Shown one piece after another: positions 1-12,330 of a stretch of 64,000 nucleotides of DNA (its first letter is position 1; every line of letters starts with the position of its first letter). The position numbers and the translations under genes were made by a program. The notes beneath the pieces are model-generated. The model was not told the DNA's origin and did no database searches. It saw only the letters and a program-made list of their open reading frames with translations. This stretch comes from Sycobia sp. Sy_11 (lineage: Eukaryota; Arthropoda; Insecta; Hymenoptera; Epichrysomallidae): the NCBI GenBank assembly GCA_018907035.1, contig JACCIC010000039.1, positions 2,480,001 to 2,544,000 on the forward strand. Reading direction: 5' to 3'.

Positions 1-330
1 CGCGCGACTCGAATATGCGAATGGCGCAGGACACACGTGTTTGTTTGTGTGCGTGCGCGCGCGCGTGGAGTGGGCGCGGCTGGGGTGGCTACAGGGCCAA
101 CGGGGCGGTTCTGAACAATGCTAATAAGCTCGATTGTTAACTCGTGCGAGCGCGCGGCGCTTTTGACAGCTCGCCTATTTGTGGCTGCGTATACGCGTCG
201 TCGTCGTCGTCGTCGTCGTTCCCGGCGCGGCGTCGATACAGGGCCCGCGCAACGTGCGCGCCGCGAGAGAATTACGGAGGCCTCGCTCTTGCGCGGACAC
301 GGCCGCTTTACCATCTAAAAATGTTTCGCG
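1..330. other. CpG-rich block
   Basis: This stretch is dense in CG and GCGC, including alternating CG/TG at 50-66 and the CGT run, and changes abruptly to AT-rich DNA after about 480. It may be part of a regulatory region or a first exon. No promoter motif is certain. Confidence 0.4.
196..219. repeat. (CGT)8 trinucleotide repeat
   Basis: This is a perfect CGT run inside the CpG-rich first 330 nt of the window. Most other repeats here are dinucleotides. It could encode serine or arginine runs, but no supported gene covers it. Confidence 0.9.
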
Positions 331-404
331 ATCGCGACGAATATTTGATCGTCGACGGTAAAGCAGCGGAAGAGGCGATCTTGAGCGGTGACGAGACGTT
401 ATGG
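321..404 (+). other. Possible 5' coding exon (weak)
   Basis: An ATG in a good insect start context (AAAATG, at 321) opens a 28-codon frame beginning MFRDRDEYLIVDGKAAEE. The frame reaches GG|GTAAAA, a plausible donor at 405, in phase 0, which is the phase needed to enter the exon at 24924. Codon choice (CGC, GAC, GTC, GAG) looks gene-like and the stretch is not a simple repeat. The peptide matches no family I know, and without splicing the frame ends at 443. This could be a true first coding exon or chance. Confidence 0.2.
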
Positions 405-479
405 GTAAAAAGGGAGGTTATTACGACGTTTTCGCGGATTTGACTCGAAGGGACAGACTTTAAGAAGAGACATTTATAA

Positions 480-2210
480 GAATATCGGCCAGGATATCTT
501 GATTTCTTTGCGATGGAAGTATGGTTCGTCGGAAATAGTGCGGTATAGTTGTATACAATATTCTTCCAGCTAGAACATTATTCCTCCGTTGATGATTGGA
601 ATGGAAAATTTTATTTTTTTTTTTTAATACCCAAAAGCAATAATGATCAATTGGATTTTTAGTGTAATGACACTTTTTATATTTATCTCCTTGGCTAGCT
701 AGCGAGACGTCAACAGCAAGTCTTATAGTTACGACGATTAAAATATATATCGTTCAAATTTTTTCTACATCATTGAACCATAGCTCTATAGTTAAGCTTC
801 CAAATAATGGAGTTATAATCACCGACGGAAGTTGTTACGACGTGTTTTTGTGAATAAAGCAAACGTAAAGTTTTACAGAGTTGCTTTGTTTTGCCAACTT
901 TTTTATTTATTAAAATATTCTTCGTTAGTGTTTTCAATTACCTTTCGTTCTCAATGTTTTGTTTATGGAGTTTTATGCGATTAAACAATATGTCCATAAC
1001 ATTCTCAAATAAATGAATTCAATTCATTAAAAATATTGATATAGTTTTGGAGGTTTATAAATTTTTATTCATGGAATAAGTAATCAAAAGCACTTCATTG
1101 TGTTTTATCATACATCGTCTTTATTTATTTTTCCTGCACTTTTTACATACACCAAATTCCTTCTCTTTTTTATTGTCAATTCTATCTCTATCTCCCTCTC
1201 TCCCTCTCTCCCCCTCACCCTCTCTGTGTTTCCTGATATTTGTATGCACAAGTTATTGGGGATAAAAGGAAATTTATGACATTCGAGCTGCTGGGTGGTG
1301 AGATTATTCCTTCATCCTTCGGAATTTGTTCTGAAATTTTATTTATTACTAAAATATTACACAGAAAAATCCATTAATCCATTAATAATAAAGTGAGCCT
1401 TACAGTCATTTTTTCTATAATTATTCGATAACCAGAGATGATAAATCTTTCAAATTTCATAATTCTTTAATAATGTTAAACGTTTCGACCGTGCATATTT
1501 AATATTAATAACCAATTGGAGGATTAAATTATCATTGAGGCTACTATAATGTAAGAATTATCATGTATACTTATTATGATAATCAACTATAAAGTACAGT
1601 TATGCAGTATACACCATTTCGCAACGGTTATGAGGTCTCAGTAAAATTTTATACAAAGATTATATTAAAAGATGATACAAAATGATAATATTAACAATTA
1701 TTACATCTCATTGAACTCAATTTAAGTTACATTTACCCATATTGTTTCATTGCATTCTAATGTGATTCGTTATAATAATCAAATTATTTAGATTCTATAC
1801 TAATCCATTGATTACAATATTCTATTTCCTCATCGAGTTTTCAAAAAATCAATTAATTTTAAATATGAGCAGGCGTGAAATAAGACAATATACATGGCAG
1901 GTAGAAGTTTTTTTTTTAACTTTTACGCCCTAATCTGGCGAATTACTGATAAAAGGATGTCAATTTCTAGAATTACAATAATTTTTGTCAAACTTGAAAT
2001 ACATTTTCTGTGAAAATTTTCCAAATATCAAAACAGCCGTTTTTTTTCTTCATACACCGTCACTGAAATAAACAATCTAAATTTTAACACCATAATACAT
2101 TGCAAAAAACAAAATCATTACTTCAGAGATGTTTAAAAATTCGTTAAAAATATTTATAATACACTATTTAACGCAATACTCCATGTTCAAGCACATTCGT
2201 CAAAATCATT
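480..2210. other. AT-rich intergenic or intronic sequence
   Basis: Apart from an imperfect CTCTCC pyrimidine stretch at 1180-1225, I see no gene, RNA or element here. Confidence 0.6.
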
Positions 2211-2340
2211 CCGTTTGTTCTACGCGCAACGCGGGCGTGCACGTGTAAATGATAAACTTAACCGAGACGTGGAGAGTTTTTTGACTCTATTCTTATCGCA
2301 AGCTGGCGCGTTAGCTCGTGAATTCCCGAGAGGGCGCCTG

Positions 2341-2392
2341 TCTCTTTCTCTCTCCATATCTCTCTCTCACTCACTCACTCACTCACTCTCGC
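2341..2392. repeat. CT / (ACTC)n compound repeat
   Basis: A CT-rich tract passes into about six ACTC units near 2368-2390. Confidence 0.85.
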
Positions 2393-2485
2393 GAGTTCTA
2401 AAGGTAAATTTTGTAAGTGAAAAAAATTTAGAGAGAAGAGGGGTGTGGGAGGGGTGAAAAAAGAAAAGTGCAGGCAATATTTCAA

Positions 2486-2488
<3 letters not shown>

Positions 2489-2540
<52 letters not shown>

Positions 2541-2572
2541 GAAAGAGAGAGACAAAGACAGAGAAAGAGAGA
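2489..2572. repeat. (GA)n microsatellite with GACA/GAAA interruptions
   Basis: About 21 perfect GA units are followed by interrupted GACAGA and GAAAGAGA units. It is purine-rich on the sm sense strand. Confidence 0.9.
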
Positions 2573-2884
2573 AATTTTCAGTCTCGAGAAATATCACGGA
2601 TCTCGCGTGTGCACACACTACCGGGCTCCTTCGTACATATTGCCCTTTCTTCTTTCCGTTCCCCCCCCTCTCGCTCCCATCCCCGGCAACAGAAACCATC
2701 CACTGCAATTTATTACAGAAGATATCTAGCCAGTCGGTTTTTTCCTCTCTTTTTTTTCTGTCATGCACGCTATCTTTATTTATTTACTGCCGCGTGAAAG
2801 TGCACCGAAAGGAAATGCATTTCATTGTTGACAAATATTAATATCGATATATTTTGCATTAGATTGAGAGTATTTTGCGAATTC

Positions 2885-2915
<31 letters not shown>

Positions 2916-2919
2916 TATG
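2885..2919. repeat. (TA)n microsatellite
   Basis: A TA run with a single phase break near 2909. Confidence 0.9.
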
Positions 2920-5080
2920 TAAAAAAGAAGTTTTCCTTTTGCTACTAGAGTTATTCCTACGACCTAATTATGTTGAGCATTATTCAAAGTCCAAAATTAT
3001 TAACTATTGTAAAATATAATTAGCGACGTTTCTGAAAAAATATGCATCTTTAATACCCCTGACCTAACAACTAAATAACAGCGGATTATCAGTGGGTGGG
3101 AATTATTCAGTTGATTGAAATATTGTATATACTTTTGTACTGTTGACATATTTCAATATTTTTTACGTATATATACTGTATATATAACTTTTATCGCTTA
3201 ACAATTTTACGACTCACTGGGGTATGCGAAACCCGTAAATCCGTGACTCGTAAACAAATGTCTTATCCACTTCCCAACGCATTCGTTCATCGCAGAAATC
3301 GTAAAAATCGCTAATATGTATATGAGATTCGAGAAAAATATTTTTAAAGAAATATTACCGAATGCAATTTTTTTTTTTTTTTTGACAAATTTGTTTAAGT
3401 ACTTTTCAACTATCAGTGTCGTTTGAAAATTTTTTAATTTTTTAACAGAATCAGCTAACTATAATTAAAATAAATTCATGGTGTAAACTATTAGAAATTA
3501 TAATAAGAGGGTAAAAGTACTGGTATAAACAGTTAAAAAATTGTATATATTTTTGTTACTTTAATATTTGATAATTTTCTACGTTAATGATTCAAACGAA
3601 ATCATTCTATATGGGAAGAAAGTAAGAGATTGATTGAAAATATTAATTTAGTTTTCCATTTTTAACAGTTAATCAGAAAAAATTTTATTTTATTTCTCAC
3701 TGAAATACGTTTCCCTTTTTGAATTTACGTTTTGAATTCAATTTAAATCTAAAACTGCAGCTTGAAATTCACAAGGATATTTTAAATTAAACATAAAAAT
3801 GGTTGTCGAAATATGAAAAATGTTGTTTTTAGGTTCACTTAGTTTTTTACTCTTCTAGATAAGAGAATGAAAAGAAAAAATTTTAATTATAAATTTAATA
3901 GTTTAGTAGCATATACAATCGTACAAAGTTCATAAATTTTAAAATAAAGAAAAATGAACTCATTATAATGAAAATAATGAAAAGAATATATACACATTAT
4001 ATAGATATGAAAACTGCAGTTATGAAATGGCATTCTTATATCTTATAAAAAGTTGTGTATCCTTTGTTTTAATTGTTCGTTTAGTATTGATGACCTTGGC
4101 ATCATGTCTGAAAGTAATACAATTCGCAACAATGTGTTGAAAACTCCTATGAACTTGAGACATATAACATACGTGCCTGACTATATCCTGTTCTATTCCA
4201 CTAAACGTTAGAGTACCGAATACATATACCAAACGCGTAACAGATGTAACTTTACCCCTAAAACAACATTATCGTAAAAAATTTGTAGTGTTTCATCCAA
4301 GGAATTGAATTTTAAACTCGAGTTGAACTCCAAGGTTATTTTTGAAGTTCACTTTTCGTGAAATATGATGTCCTATTTCTGACTCTGGATTCCGAAAAAA
4401 AACGAAAAAATGTGAAATTCTGACGCACAGTTATGTTTTGACTCCTAAGGTCAAGAGAAACTCAGTTTTACTGCTTTCCTCTTTGTCGCCCAAAAAACCA
4501 CATGCGTATAATATTTAGCAAAAAATATTTCAGAGAAATATCATTTAACTTTGTGAAAGACGTATTTGGAAAAATTTTCGGTTTACCTATATGTAGATCT
4601 ATTACAGGGCCATTTAAAGGTCATCTTCTGAAACATAAATAAAAAGTAGCATCTTTGTGATTGACGACGCAAAATTACTCTACACGCGATACCTTACCAG
4701 TATAAAAAGTATAGATTTTGACACGGTATCCAAATTTGGAATTGGGATTGGCGCTTCTAATTGATTTACGAACGACGTACAAAAATTATCTTAGTGGGTC
4801 AAAGTCAAGGTGGTTAGTAAATATTACTATACGATATCTTCCATTTATTTTACGAACGATTTTCTCGAGCCAAGCGATCCCGCAAAGATATATCACATTA
4901 CACATATATCTGAAAAATAAAGAAACAATTTGACGCAGGAACAAAAACTGTAAAATTGCAAAAATACCAACGATATACCCGTAACGTTCTGTGGAGTTGC
5001 TAATAAGTTGCAATTCTCTCACTTTCTCTCCCTCTCTCTCCCTCTCACCCTTCCTCGCTTTTTGTCTCTAATGTCGCTTC
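2920..5080. other. AT-rich sequence without recognised features
   Basis: This is mostly unique AT-rich DNA with short homopolymers (for example T16 near 3370). Short open frames around 4020-4232 and 4718-4933 match no family I recognise. Confidence 0.55.
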
Positions 5081-5182
5081 ACGTTGTTCTCTTCCTCTCC
5101 GCGTCTCTCACCATCAGCAACGCGTGATGCGTATGTCAGCGGCTGCTGCTGCATACGCCAGCAACTTTGTCCTCAGATCTCC

Positions 5183-5185
<3 letters not shown>

Positions 5186-5251
<66 letters not shown>
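5186..5251. repeat. (CT)n microsatellite, about 33 units
   Basis: A perfect CT run within a longer pyrimidine-rich stretch (5020-5310). It is polypyrimidine on the sm sense strand. Confidence 0.95.
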
Positions 5252-5257
<6 letters not shown>

Positions 5258-5329
5258 TCTCTCTATTGCTCTTGCTGTTCTCCGCTCTTCCACCCTTCGT
5301 CTCTTCTATATATCTTGCCCACGACGGGT

Positions 5330-5665
5330 CTTATACTACATACACCGATGGGAGATGCGCGCCCGCGCTCACGGGAAAAGTCGATCGCACGCCACCTGCG
5401 CGTCGCTCGCAACTTTACGATCACGGGCGTGGTGGCCGCGTTTCTCGCGCGCTCGCGCTACAGTAGTCAGGGGGGAGGGGGGCAAACTTTGTCTATAAAA
5501 CGTGGAAAGAGAAAGAGGGAGAGGACTGAGGAGAGAGAGAGAGGAGTGAAGGAGAACTCGCGCTAATTGTCGCCGCATCTGTTGCCGACGCGACGCCCTT
5601 CCCCCTTCTCCTCAGCACCCTCCCGACCTGGATGTCGTGTTCAGCGCGTCGCGCTTTCGACGTCG
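5330..5665. other. CpG-rich block next to the palindrome
   Basis: A GC- and CpG-rich stretch with short GA and G runs lies immediately left of the palindrome's outer edge. No gene is supported. Confidence 0.35.
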
Positions 5666-5669
5666 TATT

Positions 5670-6540
5670 TAGGATGGAACAATCGACGATATCGACGAAT
5701 AGTATACCGAATGTCCCTGAACCTACAGGACATACTACTACGCCTGAATCGATCAATATTTGTATTAACAAAGACGAAGTTAGGCGAATCGTTTTTATAG
5801 TTTTCGCGCTATTTGTCAATTTTTAACAGCGAATCTGTAATGCAGTATTCGGATCTTGATTTGGATGGATGAACTTAAAAAAGCAGGCGAAGACTTCAGC
5901 GGACCTTTGAAGAAATGGAGAGAAACGTTGAATTGTGTTCTTTCGATAAAAGCGATAAAACAAATGACTGTGCGATCGTCGCCGAGCCCTTGAGATTGAC
6001 AACTAAGGACAACTGCATTAGTGGAAGAGATTATAGGCCAGAAAAAGTCAGAAAATGCCTTTTTGTGGACAATTTTTTGTGTGTAATTTTTTATACTCAC
6101 ACCACTGTTAATATCCAGAAAACTGTCGACAAAAAAGGATCTTACGTATTTTCCTCGCTTAGTCTTTCTCACTAATGCCTGCGTCCTTAGTTTTGACACG
6201 TGAGAGGGGAGCGACGACCACGTACTCATTTGTCTCATCGCTTTTATCGATGGAAAATAATCGATGTTTCCCTCTATTTCTTCCAATGCTCGCGAAAGTC
6301 TCGTGTTTGTCGTTTCAAGCTTCATCCTCCCAAAGAATGATCCGAATTGTGGATTTTCCTTTGGCTGTTAATATTTGGCAAATAGTGCGAAAATTAACAG
6401 CGATCCGCCTACTTTTTTTTTAAAAGAATATATTTGTAATCTTCTAATTGGTATTGGTGTGTGGTATAATAGGTTCACGGGGTTTGGAGATGTCCCATAT
6501 ATAGTGAGTCGTTTTACGTCGACATGTAGTTTATTTGGAT
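5670..6540. repeat. Large diverged palindrome (inverted duplication, about 430 nt per arm)
   Basis: The sequence from about 5670 to 6095 reappears in reverse complement from about 6540 back to 6105, with only a short centre near 6090-6110. Matching landmarks include ATCG preceded by TAGGCG (5783 area, and reversed near 6400), CGCTATTTG versus CACTATTTG, TTCGGATC, CGATAAAAGCGAT, ACTAAGGAC, GCATTAGTG, and the inner CTTTTTTGT/GTGGACA segment. Identity is roughly 70 percent by eye in the best stretch and lower at the outer ends. Corresponding frames in both arms share the peptide motif FALF followed by an aligned TAA, and further in share DKSDxTN. No known protein is recognised. It may be a hairpin-RNA source, a foldback element or a tail-to-tail duplicated gene fragment. 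Confidence 0.8.
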
Positions 6541-6544
6541 ACAA

Positions 6545-7288
<744 letters not shown>

Positions 7289-7785
7289 CACATATACTTA
7301 AAAGTTCCATCTTATTCCGTGCAGCTTTTGTAAATTGTTTCGTTACTTTGGAATTTCCTAAATACGTTTATAGAGATTTGGAATAGCTAAGTGAAATTTA
7401 AATCAGTGCCTTTGTTGTAGTTTCGTAACTTTACCAATCCAAAGGAGATGCGTTTTTCAAATAGGTTGGACGATATTGCTCGATTTACGAATAAGCAAAA
7501 AACCAACAAACAAACAAAAATTTTGTTTTTAATTCCGCCTTGCCGTAGGATTAAAGAGTTATGAAACAGTTTATGTACGGTAGATTAATCGAAGCGGTTC
7601 GAAACGTTGAACAAGAACGAAGGTAAATTTAGGTTGTGGGGACTTGTAGGCTGTCCTTTTCTAACATAACATACTGATTATTTTATTTGTATATTTATAT
7701 TTTATTTTTATTTTATTTTATTTTTAATTTATTATTTTCCCAATGCGACTATTTCGGATCCCGCGGGGGTAAATATACACAATAA

Positions 7786-7880
7786 AAGTCTGACTCCCAT
7801 TATATTAGTATAATTAAATTACACTTTCAAGACTGTAAGGCCGATAAAAATATTTGTTAATTTACTTTAGAGCAGGCGAT
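7786..7880 (+). repeat. Dispersed repeat family, copy A
   Basis: This copy shares an ordered set of blocks with copies at 10728 and 20345. They are AGTCTGAC, then an AT-rich spacer with a TAATTA-like core, then AAGACTGTAAGGC, then a TATTTGTTAATTT block. The copy is about 95 nt and flanked by unique AT-rich DNA. It is probably a fragment of an old interspersed element. No terminal repeats or coding potential are visible. Confidence 0.6.
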
Positions 7881-8189
7881 GTAAGTACAATTTTCAATTA
7901 GTACGAAGAAAGAATACAATCGAAAATAATACAGAGCAATTTTAGTAAAATCTATAAGTATATATAACTTGTGTCTAATAATTATAAAGTAGTTTTTTTC
8001 AAACAATTAGAAATTTATTAGAAGATATATAGAAACGAAGGATAAAAGACAAATAATTAAGAAATTCTATTGTTGAATGATTATTTTTTTTTATACTTAC
8101 ATTTTATATTACGTCATAATGTCAATGAACGAGGGGCATTTCGGTCGATCCCCATTACGCGCGCACTGGCACAAAAGATAATAATAGAA

Positions 8190-8192
<3 letters not shown>

Positions 8193-8220
<28 letters not shown>
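8193..8220. repeat. (TA)n microsatellite followed by T-run
   Basis: About 14 TA units pass directly into an 11-12-nt T run. Confidence 0.9.
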
Positions 8221-8228
<8 letters not shown>

Positions 8229-8310
8229 TTTAAAGCCACCTTTTATAGAGCGTCGATTCACATTGCGCTTGAATTTTATTTCTATCGTGCCGACCATAGA
8301 AGGTGTGTGT

Positions 8311-8331
8311 ACACACACACACACACACACA

Positions 8332-8371
<40 letters not shown>

Positions 8372-8373
8372 CG
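8311..8373 (+). repeat. (AC)n to (ACGC)n compound microsatellite
   Basis: About ten AC units are followed by about eleven ACGC units, showing a tetranucleotide expanding out of a dinucleotide run. Confidence 0.93.
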
Positions 8374-8575
8374 GACCTATATATGTAGGGTTAAACGAGA
8401 TTCGCCGTTAAAAAAGATCTTTAAATTTAACGTGGATTATAAAATTTACCTCAACTACATATACTTTATAACAGTATATATACGCCCCATCAGCGTTAAA
8501 ATTATACTCGTTTACAATCGGGAATAGAGTCTGGAAAAAGGCACGCTCGCTATTTTGATAAAAACCGGGTGAGCG

Positions 8576-8578
<3 letters not shown>

Positions 8579-8618
<40 letters not shown>
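8579..8618. repeat. (GT)20 microsatellite
   Basis: A perfect GT run, and the only long GT tract on the plus strand. All longer tracts of this class read CA in the sense direction. Confidence 0.95.
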
Positions 8619-8622
<4 letters not shown>

Positions 8623-8639
8623 ATTGGAAACGAAATCTT

Positions 8640-9100
8640 TCAAGACCGAAGCCATTGTTGTACTTTGTATAGGTATGACGAGTTATCGGGTCATTGTAAT
8701 GCCGCCTCGACTCTTCAGTAAACTCGAGCGAATGCTCCTAATGCGAGCTTAACATTCCAACATCCTGACAATCCTAATTTATGAAAATCGCTGTATAAAT
8801 TTTATTGAAAATCTTATATAATCAAGAGTCGGGTTTTTTTTTCCTACAAACAGCGTTGACTTTTTGAGTGATACTAAACTAAAATGTCTTTGTTCGTTTT
8901 TTATATCTAAACAAAGATTATGTGCCACTAAATGGCTCAAATGCTTAATACTTTTTGTTGTTAAAATTAATAAAATTGTAAATTTTCTAACGAAAGTTAA
9001 ATTTTGAAACTTTTTTATCTACAAACAATGTATTCAAAAACGTAATATATACGGAAATGCGTATAGTCACATAAGTATAGCCAATTTGCGAATAATTAGA
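8640..9100. other. AT-rich sequence without recognised features
   Basis: Unique AT-rich DNA with a short T9 run. No gene was found. Confidence 0.5.
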
Positions 9101-9586
9101 AAAGTTTACAATCTCCACCGCTGGAAAATTCCACGTTGTTCATAGAAGGGTGACATTAGTACGATTCTCTCTCGTAAGCGGCCCGTCTCGGGGAGCTCTT
9201 CCTCTCCCTCCGCCCCCCTCTCTCTATTGAAAAAAAAGGGAAAAAAAGAATCGACATCAGTTCCTTCGCTCTGACCCCATTTTTTCCCCGTGTTGCCGTA
9301 TGCATATCCGTGAAATCTTCGTTTCAGCGCTCGTCCATACGCACTTAATCTCGTTATGCGCATTTTCCCCTCATCCTCTCCCCCTCTCTATCTCTCTTTC
9401 TCGCTCCCTCCCTCCCTCCCTCATCGCCCTCTTTGTTTTTCTTCGCGTTTCGCTCGTGTCACCGGCTCACGCCAGCGGGATTACGAAGCACTGCTCTTTC
9501 TCGCATATAATACCATCAGAGGATGGAAGAATGATTGCGACTGGGACGGACTTTGTAGGCTTACCGCCATATTGTGCACCTAGAGA

Positions 9587-9589
<3 letters not shown>

Positions 9590-9632
<43 letters not shown>

Positions 9633-9664
9633 TACATACGTACATACATACGTACGTACATTCA
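9590..9664. repeat. (TA)n with CA and (CATA/CGTA)n tail
   Basis: About 17 TA units are followed by a few CA units and then CATA/CGTA tetranucleotides. Confidence 0.9.
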
Positions 9665-9756
9665 TATATACATAGTAGTTCGACGATTGTAGGCGAAGAA
9701 AGCGCCTCTGGGAGGGAGCGCGATATAGGGAGCTTTGTTAAATACATTCGTTATCC

Positions 9757-9759
<3 letters not shown>

Positions 9760-9798
<39 letters not shown>
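9760..9798. repeat. (TA)n microsatellite
   Basis: About 19 perfect TA units. Confidence 0.95.
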
Positions 9799-9803
<5 letters not shown>

Positions 9804-10064
9804 GTGCTTTTTCTCTTTTATTTTCTCATTCTCACGAAATACCCGTCTTCTTCCTTTTTTTTTCTTTCGTCTGTCTTTCATATTTGGTCCGTGCATGCAC
9901 GCGCCTGCAATTGTGCAATTGCTCTATTTTCCATCCTTCCATTTTGCGAGAGTAGAAAAGTGGCGGCGGCTCTCTCGTTCTCTGGAAACTCGAGCGAAGG
10001 GGACACTGAGCGGCGATAGAAAAGAAAAAGTCGTCGTGCCAGGGGGGGGGGTATTAATAAGCAA

Positions 10065-10067
<3 letters not shown>

Positions 10068-10109
<42 letters not shown>
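10068..10109. repeat. (TA)n microsatellite
   Basis: About 21 TA units, shortly after a G9 run at 10043-10051. Confidence 0.95.
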
Positions 10110-10112
<3 letters not shown>

Positions 10113-10316
10113 GGGTATAAAAATATAATTAGAGAAATAAATATCTATATATGCGGCGAGATTCTTTTTCATCGTGCACCGTTGACGAAGGTTGCACAGA
10201 AGGATATTTTAATTACTCGTTACGTTATCAAAACGAAATTATTTTCAACATCGACTATTATATAAAACCATTCGCTGAAGCAAATATAGTAATGAAAATA
10301 AAGACTATATAGACTA

Positions 10317-10586
10317 GTGTGTGGAATGGAAATTGGATGTACAGGCCTCGCAGTGGAAAAAGGCAGACTCTGCGAATCTGTTGAACTACAAAAACGAGAA
10401 AAAAAAACCTTTACCCAAAACTTTATGCACTGTAGATCCGTTTGCTTGAAATGTATTTCCGTAAAATTAGGTACATGGTTTGGAAATAATCCTATAATTT
10501 TATCTAGAGAGGAATATATCGATCCGTCCACGAATTACCATCTCTGGTTTTCGTTTCAAACTGGTCTATTGAAAAAACTTTCATGA
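10317..10586 (+). pseudogene. Fragment resembling a Merlin/IS1016-type transposase N-terminus
   Basis: This is an 89-codon open frame whose middle reads MHCRSVCLKCISVKLGTWFG. Merlin-superfamily (ISXO2/IS1595-like DDE) transposases carry an N-terminal Cys-rich ribbon ending C..C, followed closely by a SIR.GTWF-like strand and then a hydrophobic helix. The spacing here fits, and an LSxxEYID/HLWFSF segment follows where that helix would be. The catalytic domain is absent. The frame stops at 10586 and the sequence beyond is AT-rich and closed. I see no terminal inverted repeats. It is most likely a decayed remnant. The similarity is by eye over about 30 residues and could be coincidental. Confidence 0.33.
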
Positions 10587-10727
10587 AAGAAAACAACTTC
10601 TCGCAAAACTCCGCCAGTTTTAAGAACAAGTGAAGTTTTTATTAATCTTAATATCAAATTTCATTGCAACAAGTAAATGAGTTTTATTTCTTATTGTTAT
10701 TGATACAGTTGAATTTGTTAGCATGGA

Positions 10728-10825
10728 CAGTCTGACTTTCATTGCACAAGTGTAATTAGATTAGTGTATAAAGACTGTAAGGCAGCTTAAAGTATTTGTT
10801 AATTTTATTTATAACAGTCCACATG
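10728..10825 (+). repeat. Dispersed repeat family, copy B
   Basis: This is the closest relative of copy A. AGTCTGACTTTCAT is followed by GTGTATAAAGACTGTAAGGC and AGTATTTGTTAATTTTATTT with similar spacing. It lies about 140 nt downstream of the transposase-like fragment ending at 10586, so it could be the tail of the same element, but nothing proves the link. Confidence 0.6.
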
Positions 10826-10829
10826 AAAA

Positions 10830-11700
10830 AGTACAGTTTTTAATTAATTAATTATTCCTATTAATTTTCATACGTATCGTGGCACAATGTTTTCGCACTT
10901 ACTAATTAAAAGTTTGAAAATAACGATATGAATCGAGCGATTTGTAAGCCTTACGTGCGTCATAATTGTTCTTTTTTTTCCGCAGAATCTACGAAGCTAG
11001 AAACAATTTTAATGCGAAATTTAAGTAAGATCGGGAAATTGGAATTCAGCCTGTTCTAATTGGGACGGTCTGTATTAGGTAATTTATTTAAAAACAAAAA
11101 GATAAGAAAAATTATTGAACAAAGAAACGCACTTTCCAGCTTCAAATAGAAAGTACAGAAAGTAAGGATATTAGCGGCTAATTACTTTATACCAACGATT
11201 AATTATTTTAGCAAAATAAAACAATAGTACTCTTGTACATTCAATTACAATTGAATGGCGTATTATCTAACTAAAAATTGTAATTGCTAACCATAACACA
11301 TGCAATTCATCAAAATAGATTAAAGATATTGATCCAATTTTCATTTACGTATAAGTGATTTAATATACTCTTTGTCAAATCGTGTGCCGGAAAATACACC
11401 AGCTACATTTTCTCACGAACTTTCTCAAACGCAACCTTCTTTCTTTGAAATTACCTAGTTTGCAGAGAACATGGTCAACCAGATTGCCACCCCCTCCCCC
11501 TCTCTCTCCTTTCCCGAGAGGGCGAGAAGTTTTTTTTTAAAATTTTTTTCTTTCATATTCCGCCGTCTCGTTACAAACTAAGCGCTGCGACGCTCGAATC
11601 TTATTTTTCTCTGCCGTCTCCGACGAGCAGATTGTTATAATAAAATCTCGCGGATTCAGACACACGTATAAGCACGGTCGAGCATGCATCGCAAATTCCA
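10830..11700. other. AT-rich sequence without recognised features
   Basis: Unique AT-rich sequence with no supported gene or structured element. Confidence 0.5.
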
Positions 11701-11936
11701 CGCGGATACAATTGGGAATCTAGTGTTGATGGAGGAGGTGGCGGGGCTGCAAAAGAGAAGGAGAAAGAGGAAGAGAGCGAGAACGCTTCTGCAGATCTCT
11801 CGTACGCGTTAAAGGATCATTCAGAAACAGAGAGAGATTGGAGCTACAATTTTCCGCACTGCGTGCAATCCTGATTGTGAAGATCACGGTAAATAAGAAG
11901 GATAAAGAGAGAGAACTGACGAGGACGTAAAATAAA

Positions 11937-11940
<4 letters not shown>

Positions 11941-11979
<39 letters not shown>
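11941..11979. repeat. (CT)n microsatellite
   Basis: About 19 TC units at the left edge of a CpG-rich block. Confidence 0.95.
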
Positions 11980-11982
<3 letters not shown>

Positions 11983-11984
11983 CC

Positions 11985-12330
11985 CGTCTCTTACACATAG
12001 ACAGACCATCGGGGAGCCGCCTCGTCCTATTCGTCTAACGGCCATCCGTCCCCCAACGGGCCGCGCGACGCCTCCTGCAAGCTCCCATCGAGCCTCGCTT
12101 ATATCGAGTCTCTGATCGGCAGCACAGCGGCGATTCACGCTCCGGGCGTTCGGCGGCGCGCGTAAACACGCCGCGCAATCCCGTTTAATTACACGAAACG
12201 CTGAGCCGCGGTGGCGCGCGTCGTCGCCCAGAGGCTTCTCCCCCTCCCCCCCCCCCCCCCATCTACCCGCGCAGCTCGTTCCTCGCGCCAACACGCGGGG
12301 GTGAAGCGCGGGCGAATTTTGGATTTCGAT
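11985..12330. other. CpG-rich block with poly-C run
   Basis: A GC-rich, CpG-dense stretch containing a C15 run at 12246-12260. No exon is recognised on either strand. Confidence 0.4.

Noticed and set aside
5816..6325. 169-codon minus-strand open frame
   Set aside because: It lies on the palindrome, where openness on both strands follows from the inverted duplication. The homologous frame in the other arm is broken by stops.
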